In this document: one piece after another, positions 47,064 to 52,938 of the stretch
Layout of the letters: the number at the start of each line of letters is the position of its first letter
How positions within the stretch are numbered: position 1 is the first letter of the stretch
From: Phaeoceros laevis
Lineage: Eukaryota > Anthocerotophyta > Anthocerotopsida > Notothyladales
Direction: 5' to 3'
Length of the DNA stretch: 52,938 nt
NCBI GenBank assembly: GCA_049999765.1
Contig: JBNGIQ010009388.1
Location: 191,685 to 244,622, forward strand
Made by a program: the position numbers and the translations under genes
Notes under the pieces: generated by a model
Told to the model about the DNA's origin: nothing
Database searches by the model: none
The model's input: the letters and a program-made list of their open reading frames with translations, nothing else

Positions 47064-48158
47064 ATGGGGGCATCAGCTGTGGTTCTCCACACCGCTGGCG
47101 CTGCGACTGCAGCAGAGAGAAACAAGAAAACTGTAAACCTCAACGATCACTACTCCATCAAGCGCGTTCTAGACGATGCTACCACAGAGGTATTTGCTGC
47201 GTGAATTGGCCCCATGTAGTACGCTTGGTCTCAAGCCCTCCCATTGCCTGCTAAGATTCTGGTGTCAAGATGGCAAGAAGCGGTCTTCGTCCGCATTCGC
47301 AGCTTGAGGCATCGAGGGAGTTGCACCCGGTGCTTTTTGCAGGTTTTGAGGCGCCTTTGACTGTAGCGTCAGTTTCTTGCAGGTGATTCTGGCACGGGGT
47401 TACTCGGAGAATAACACGCTCAGCAACTGGAAAATGCTTATTGGTCTCATCACCTGCGGTATTGCAATTGCGGCACAGGTCTATCCGAAGAAGTTCCCAG
47501 ACAACAAGCCTTTTCTCATCATCTGCATCATCTTATATCCTATACGTGGGTGGTGTGCTGATGCTTGAAGTGAATGTGCTGGATCTGAGCCTGTGAAGAA
47601 TGTCTTGTCATTTTCCCTCTGTAACTAGATTTGTAGGGCTGGAATTTGTGTTGCTTCCCTTGACTCAGGCAAGTACCTGATTTTCAATGTGCTTCTACAA
47701 GTGATCATTTTCACTAAGGAGAAGAATCATATTTTGTTCACCAACCCCCTTCCTGTGAGTACTACTGCTCCCGTGTTCCAACAGCTGGCTGGTCGCATCC
47801 CTATAGGTAGCTCTCCTGGGCTGACTGGTTGGATGTGCAGGGATCGTTTAGCAGCACCGGACTGGCTGTGTCTACAAGGTACCCACGTTACTCGGACTCG
47901 TATACCATTCGAATGGCAAGTGCCGACCCTCAGTCCATAGCAGCTCATGCTCCAGTCGAACTCACCAAGAGTGTCACCAAATGGTAAGGTCCTGATATTC
48001 TGTTGGTCATCTGTTGCAAGGCCAGGTATCGTCTATAGCAGTTATCGTTGGGGTTTTGCAGGTTCACAAAAGATGGGGTGCTTGCGGAGGTCCTGTTTCA
48101 AGATGATGTCCTGAGACTTATAGATGAGTTCGAGTGTGAATCGAAGAAGGTGTCGTAG
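47064..48158 (+). CDS. SPCS2: Signal peptidase complex subunit 2 (SPC25/SPCS2)
   Basis: Five exons, 47064-47189, 47383-47545, 47669-47754, 47841-47983 and 48062-48158, splice in consistent phase to about 204 aa. Family features in order: VNLNDHYSIKRVLDDATTE, LARGYSENNTLSNWKM, two transmembrane segments (LIGLITCGIAIAAQVY and PFLIICIILY...YLIFNVLLQVIIF), FTKEKNHILFTN, and the cytosolic C-terminus with GLAVSTRYPRYSD, VELTKSVTKWFTKDGVL. The protein is a non-catalytic subunit of the ER signal peptidase, linking it to the Sec61 translocon. It lacks the lysine-rich extreme C-terminus of Arabidopsis SPC25 but ends in KKVS. The start at 47064 was chosen because it opens the frame ahead of the first conserved block; an upstream in-frame ATG at 46944 would add a segment without similarity. 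Confidence 0.93.
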
Positions 48159-49520
48159 GCTGTTTGTAGGCTGTTTGTATAGCAGCTGCCCATTTGATGC
48201 GTTTAAGCTATGTTCAGCGTGGAGCTTAAATTAAGCCTAGATGTCCTCATGCTAATGAAGCTGGAATACCTGCATTCTCATCTGCTAAGGTTTGATGATG
48301 CCTCACTAGAAATGAGGATTCATGAATTTTATGACCTCTCGTTGCCAGTGGGGTTGGATCCGACCGTTTGCCGCACTAGCTAGTAACACTCCGCCTCATG
48401 TAGCTTTGGAAGGTGAAGCGTTTTTTGTCACCTTGAAAAGAACTGCCCAACATCTTGTCCCTCATCATCGTAGAAGCCAAGACGATGAACCAGGGGAACC
48501 TCCCAGAAAGCCTTGGACGGTTGTTACTGGGTGAGCTCGCGCGGAGCTCCAACGACGAAGACAGAACCGTGTGCAACCTGTGCCGTCTGTTCCTCAGCCT
48601 GCTCGCCAAGGCCGAGCTCCATCGCGGAGAAAGACACGGCAATATTTTGCAGCTGCAGCACCAGGATGCGCTTTCCCCTGCTGCCGAAATGCGCGGCAAA
48701 GCGCGCCGTGTCAAACGCTTCAGGCCCGGCATCTTCAGGCAGGTGGCCACTCCAAATTCTGGTACGCCTCCTGCCGGCACCTTGCTAGATAGTGAGCCAC
48801 GACTTAAGAAGACAGGCGGCACGAGCAGCCGCAAGAGCATCGCGGAAGAGAACTAGTGTCCCAGCTTCCCCAGGGCCTACTCGACAGAATTGCGAACAGT
48901 AATCGCTGAAGTTTCCTGCCCGATCGCCCGATCGAAGAACCCGGCACGAACTCCCAGAGGACCATGGTCAGCAGCGGGCACGAATCGAGAGCGGCATCGC
49001 GTATGAGCTGTCCGTTTCGAAGGACTCAAATGATCTAGTGCTCTGCTCTACAAGAGGAGACGCCGAAACCTCTGAATACTAAAAACCTTTACAGGTTTCA
49101 TCACAGTCCGATATGTCTAATTCAAAATGTGGACATCTAGTCCACTGCGAGTTCAGTTGTCTGGCTCCACGATCTGTACACGACTAGCTGTTCGGACAGC
49201 TTATAAATAGCGCTGTCCGAACTAGATCATACGATCATACGAGTATCTCGAAAGGCTTCCCCGTCTCGTTGATCGAAGTCCAGGGTGTGGCAACACCCGG
49301 GCATAGATATTGGCCGCCTCTTCTAATCTCTGCAATGTAGATGAGCTACACAGACCAAGGACAAAGTGATCTCGTGAGGGCGGTTACGTTTGTCTGTTCG
49401 ACATTCATTCGATGCAGCAAGTACCTGCCATCGTAGAAGAAAGCCCACCGTGGCAAAATATCCTTCCGTCATTATAACAGGGCTGCACTTCCTGTTCCAG
49501 TTCATGCGCTCCGTAGACAG
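48159..49520. other. Intergenic region without a supported gene
   Basis: Downstream of both SPCS2 (+) and the RRM gene (-). A GC-rich part (48450-48860) is open in several frames on both strands at once, the mark of base composition. No frame has a recognisable domain. It contains a perfect inverted repeat around a TATA-like box at 49190-49222, listed separately. Confidence 0.5.
49190..49222. promoter_or_regulatory. Perfect inverted repeat with TATAAATA in the loop
   Basis: Arms GTTCGGACAGC (49190-49200) and GCTGTCCGAAC (49212-49222) are exact reverse complements. The 11-base spacer contains TATAAATA. It could be a palindromic operator-like site around a core promoter or the tip of a small inverted element. 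No gene starts nearby on the plus strand. Confidence 0.5.
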
Positions 49521-50318
49521 CTAGCTGGCTGGCCTCCTTGGTTTGGTGGCAATTCGAGAAGCCTCTTCTTTGGTGGTAGGAAACAGTTCCACATATCTCC
49601 TGCCGATTGTCATCTTGTCTTTGGACATGGCAGCCTTGGATTCAGCAGCATCAATAAATTCCACATATGCCTCACCGGTAGCTCGCCCATCGGAATGGGT
49701 GAGGATGTGCACATTCTCATCCGTCAGGTTGTACTCTCGAAAGAACTCCAGAATGTCCCGTTTCGATGTGGAAAACGGGAGCCCCCTGAGTTTCAGCACC
49801 CCTGTATGCTCCAGGTTCTCCTTGTCTACAGACAGCTTCCCAGAGTGCACGCCAGCAGGTATGGCCGGGTCTTCCTTGTTGGGCTCCGCTACCTCCGCAG
49901 CTACGGCCAAGTAATAGTCCTGCTTCTTGCTGCGGAATACTTCGATGTATCTCCTACCCATGTTCTGGCGGTTCTTCTGGAGCGCAAAGTCCACCTGCAT
50001 GGGTGCCCCGAACACCACGAAGGCCTCGCCAGAGAAGCGCCCACCCTTGTGCACCAGCAGCACATCCACCACATCCAGACCTGCAAAAAACTCAAACACA
50101 TCGCTCTCTACGCAATTAAAGGGCAGCCCGCGCAGGCGCACCACCGGGAACGGCCGCGGCTGCCCCAGCAGAAGGGTTGCGATGGTGGGACCACCGTATG
50201 CAAGGCTGGCCTGCAGGGAGGCCGGCGAGCTTGCAAAGTAGGTGCCCCCATCCATCAACCGCTGGCGTTTGGACCCAACCATGTCGAAGCCACCTGCACC
50301 TTCCCCGCTTCCCAACAT
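49521..50318 (-). CDS. Two-RRM hnRNP F/H-like RNA-binding protein
   Basis: Single-exon frame of 265 aa from an ATG at 50316-50318. Two quasi-RRMs of the hnRNP F/H/ESRP type are seen: the first at about residues 58-135 (VVRLRGLPFNCVESDVFEFF, then GEAFVVFG, MGRRYIEVFRS), the second at about 170-250 (VLKLRGLPFSTSKRDILEFF, then GEAYVEFIDA, IGRRYVELFPTT). The RGLPF and RRYIEVF/RRYVELF motifs are typical of this group, which binds G-rich RNA and influences splicing; function here is inferred. The N-terminal 55 residues are glycine- and alanine-rich with KRQR. The C-terminus is basic and short. Confidence 0.9.
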   Translation of the reverse strand: MLGSGEGAGGFDMVGSKRQRLMDGGTYFASSPASLQASLAYGGPTIATLLLGQPRPFPVVRLRGLPFNCVESDVFEFFAGLDVVDVLLVHKGGRFSGEAFVVFGAPMQVDFALQKNRQNMGRRYIEVFRSKKQDYYLAVAAEVAEPNKEDPAIPAGVHSGKLSVDKENLEHTGVLKLRGLPFSTSKRDILEFFREYNLTDENVHILTHSDGRATGEAYVEFIDAAESKAAMSKDKMTIGRRYVELFPTTKEEASRIATKPRRPAS

Positions 50319-51465
50319 ATTCCTTCATCCCAGCCCGCCCCCACAGCCGACCCGTCAATATGTGCAACCCTCCCACAGCTTACATGCCAGACGACTGCTC
50401 TCTCCTCTCCTCTCTCCTCCATCACTTTCCTCTCACCCAAGCAGCCAGCCACAGCCCCGACAAACACCATGCACAACAAAGGGAAGGACGACAGAACTGA
50501 AACAGGTGTTACCCTGAAGCATGACAACCAAAGCACCAATACCATAAAGCGGAAGCAGATGCATTCAAAGCCATTACGTGCGATCTTAGCATGGCGGCTC
50601 CTGCAAGATCAAAGAAAGGAGCTCTCGTTCAACAGGATGGATGCGCCTAGACTCTCTACACGCAGCAACATAACACCCTTACCCTCTTGCGAACATTACG
50701 GCTCTGTCTATGCACCCGGTCCCAACCCNNNNNNNNNNNNNNNNNNNNNNNNNNNNNNNNNNNNNNNNNNNNNNNNNNNNNNNNNNNNNNNNNNNNNNNN
50801 NNNNNNNNNNNNNNNNNNNNNNNNNNNNATCGTTCAGCCGTTTCACGCCCAATACCGCCTAAGGCTCCGACGCACCAAGCCAGCCGTCACCATGGAAATC
50901 TGGGCTTCGCAACCACCTAAATGCACGCCGTCTGTCTCAGGGAAAACCCTACTTTCCTGTTCCGCAGCTACTTCACCTACCTAGCGCGCTACGACTCACC
51001 ACCAACAATATTCGGGATGTCCGCCCGAGTCTTTACCGTTTGCTTGAAGTAATAGGGGGTCTCAAAACCTACCCCGTCGGAGTCGGACTTGGCCGTGACG
51101 GGGTCTCGACTTGTCCGTTTGTTTTTTTTGTCCGAGGTTTGAAGGGCCCGTCGTGCCTCCGACGGCGATGATCGCATTGGCGGGATGGCGGCACAAATTC
51201 TCGAACTCCGAACTCCAAATTTGAGGAGTCTCGCCGAGCGCCATTCCCTCCAGCGCCATTGCCGAAGCAGGGCACTTGAAAATCATATCGAAAGGGTTTA
51301 GGGTTTCCATTTTAATAACAATATCTCAAAAAGTGCCGCGGGCGGTTTTGGCTTGAATATGGTACGAGAAACTCTTCGCCGAGGTATTTTGGCCCTTCGA
51401 TGAACTGAACAGCGTTTCAGCATGAAGCTCCCTTGACCTCCTGAAATTACCAATTTCCCGCTGCT
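50319..51465. other. Divergent intergenic region with a 100-N gap
   Basis: Lies between the RRM gene (-) and PUR5 (+), and should hold both promoters. CT-rich tracts from 50396 to 50445 precede the RRM start. A 100-N gap is at 50729-50828. A long plus-strand frame crosses the gap, but it is antisense to the RRM gene and has no domain. Confidence 0.5.
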
Positions 51466-52938
51466 ATGGCCGCCTCTGCCGGTCAAGTAGCTCTTACGAA
51501 GCCGCTGGTCTCAGGCTTGTTGCATCGTCAGTTTGCAAAACACCCTGGAGCTACCCGGCCTCAGCTCCTGCTTGTCAGGACTCGGCAGCGCTTGCACAAT
51601 GGTGGTTGTCACCAACAACAGCACACAAGACATCAGCGCCGCCAGCGAAGTTCTTCGGTGGCGTGCTCTGCCAGTTCGAGCCAAGCTTCCCACAATGGCA
51701 GCGGCAGGCTGACGTACAAGGACGCTGGGGTGGATATCGATGCTGGTGCCGAGCTGGTCAAGAGAATCGCGGCCATGACACCCGGAATTGGAGGTTTCGG
51801 TGGTCTGTATCCCTATGGTGAGCATTGCTGTGCGGGCCTTCTCATTTTGCAATTGCAGTGCCCTCTTCCTGAGTGATCAAGAGAAAGTCTGTAAATCTCA
51901 CCCTTGGTATGGCAGGTGACTCGTATCTGGTTGCTGGGACTGATGGAGTTGGAACCAAGCTGAAGCTCGCGTTTCAAAGTGGAATTCACGACACTATAGG
52001 CATCGACTTGGTAAACTTGTTGGCCTGCCGTGCAGTTTCGGAAGAAATGTTTGGGTCTCCTTTTCCAATCTCCATGCCCTTCGTGTACGCAGGTTGCCAT
52101 GAGCGTCAATGACATCGTTACATCAGGGGCAGAGCCCATGTTTTTCCTCGACTACTTCGCCACAAGCTCTCTCGATGTGGATTTGGCTGAAAAAGTGATT
52201 CGGGGAATCGTGGAAGGTTGCCGCCAGTCCAGCTGCGTGCTTCTTGGCGGAGAGGTAGGTAGGTTCACTGCCAATCCCCTTTCGTGATGATGGCTTTGGT
52301 ATCCAGCCTTGCTATGTGGCTGAGGCGCACCTTGTTGTGTCTTCACAGACCGCGGAAATGCCCGACTTTTATGCTGCGGGCGAGTATGACCTTAGTGGAT
52401 TTGCTGTGGGATCGGTGAAGAAGGATAAACTCATTGACGGAAGCAAGATTGCAAAAGACGATGTGATCATCGGACTAGCATCAAGTGGGGTTCATTCAAA
52501 TGGATACTCTCTTGTTCGCAAGTAGGGCCACCTTAATTCTTTATTGTTCTACCATGCCATAACGTTGAGCAGAGCTGNNNNNNNNNNCCTTAATTCTTTA
52601 TTGTTCTACCATGCCATAACGTTGAGCAGAGCTGTTTTTTCTTGAAGCTAAATCAGGATGAATATTGGCAGAGTGTTGGAAAGGAGTGGAGTCTCGTTAG
52701 ATGACAAGCTACCTGGGTCTACAGAGGGAACCACTCTTGGACAGGCTCTTATGGCACCTACGAGAATTTATGTTCCTGAGGTGTGAACGGTTTTGGTTTC
52801 TGGCAAATCTGCAGCTCTTAAGGTATTCAAAACTAAGATCTCTTGGATGTCTGTTTTGCAGGTTTTAAAGCTTCTAAAGCAGGGTGGAGTGAAGGGAATC
52901 GCACACATCACTGGTGGCGGTTTCACTGAAAACATACC
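51466..52938 (+). CDS. PUR5: AIR synthase (phosphoribosylformylglycinamidine cyclo-ligase), partial
   Basis: Exons 51466-51817, 51916-52010, 52093-52254, 52349-52521, 52657-52780 and from 52862 to the window edge, all in phase. The first about 75 residues are rich in S, R, H and Q and resemble a plastid transit peptide. The enzyme begins at [14 protein letters not shown] and continues through [62 protein letters not shown] and [11 protein letters not shown], the conserved blocks of PurM including the ATP-binding and aspartate/glycine-rich motifs. It catalyses the fifth step of de novo purine synthesis, ATP-dependent closure of FGAM to AIR, in plastids. The gene is cut by the right end of the window. 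A 10-N join with duplicated flanks sits in its fifth intron and probably does not affect the protein. Confidence 0.93.
52531..52634. other. 10-N assembly join flanked by identical 47-bp copies
   Basis: The 47 bases 52531-52577 recur exactly at 52588-52634 across ten Ns, inside a PUR5 intron. The copy length equals that at 17464-17567, with unrelated sequence, which indicates a fixed-length assembly overlap. Confidence 0.88.

Noticed and set aside
48376-48860. Overlapping frames on both strands (up to 154 codons)
   Set aside because: All are in a GC-rich stretch open in several frames; no frame shows a domain or splice continuity, and one candidate minus frame is interrupted by a stop just upstream.
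49695-50984. 429-codon plus-strand open frame crossing a 100-N gap
   Set aside because: It is antisense to the RRM gene over most of its supported length, includes the gap as unknown residues and has no domain.
1-52938. CRISPR arrays, rRNA or tRNA genes, bacterial operons
   Set aside because: No regularly spaced identical repeats with unique spacers, no tRNA cloverleaf that I could recognise, and gene structure is eukaryotic throughout.

Overview
The window is nuclear DNA of a land plant. Every recognisable gene is eukaryotic, most are split by short introns (usually about 70-170 bp, GT-AG), and several belong to families that are plant-specific or expanded in plants: a malectin-like LRR receptor kinase, a malectin-domain kinesin-14, a PLS-type PPR protein, a DYW-domain protein and an OSB-type PDF motif. 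A seed-free plant (fern, lycophyte or bryophyte) seems most likely from the style of the PPR protein and the short introns, but I cannot fix the species from sequence alone.

Layout. 1-1.6 kb: no gene, one dispersed-repeat copy. 1.6-12.3 kb (-): a many-exon SEN1/senataxin-like helicase. 13.4-15.5 kb (-): NDUFAF5-type methyltransferase for mitochondrial complex I assembly, 11 exons, 354 aa. 15.6-20.1 kb: repeat-rich block with degenerate tandem repeats, a large inverted-repeat element, a GC-rich minisatellite and gaps. 20.5-25.1 kb (+): malectin-like LRR receptor kinase. 26.4-32.3 kb (+): malectin-domain kinesin-14. 33.2-34.5 kb (-): F-box protein. 35.8-37.05 kb (-): a stand-alone DYW deaminase-like domain joined to an OSB-type PDF motif. 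37.15-40.85 kb (+): DDX11/CHL1 helicase, head to head with the DYW gene. 41.1-41.7 kb (-): Jagunal-like ER protein. 41.8-42.3 kb (-): 90-aa COMM-only protein. 42.8 kb: broken copy of one DDX11 exon. 43.3-46.3 kb (-): E-type PPR protein without a DYW domain. 46.5-46.8 kb (-): broken copy of the Jagunal gene. 47.1-48.2 kb (+): signal peptidase subunit SPC25/SPCS2. 49.5-50.3 kb (-): two-RRM hnRNP F/H-like protein. 51.5 kb to the right edge (+): plastid-type AIR synthase (PUR5), cut by the window end.

Most genes are unrelated housekeeping genes. Three relationships stand out. First, an E-type PPR protein with no catalytic domain lies about 6 kb from a DYW protein with no PPR repeats; this is the pair of parts expected of a split organelle RNA editing factor, and the DYW protein carries a single-strand-nucleic-acid-binding PDF motif instead of PPRs. 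Second, the DYW gene and DDX11 start codons are about 100 bp apart on opposite strands. Third, fragments of DDX11 and the Jagunal gene recur 4.7-5.1 kb downstream in the same order and orientation, flanking the PPR gene, as if an old tandem duplication had been disrupted by it.

Assembly notes: two 10-N gaps (17511-17520, 52578-52587) are each flanked by an identical 47-bp sequence on both sides, which looks like unmerged contig overlap. Two 100-N gaps lie at 18383-18482 and 50729-50828.
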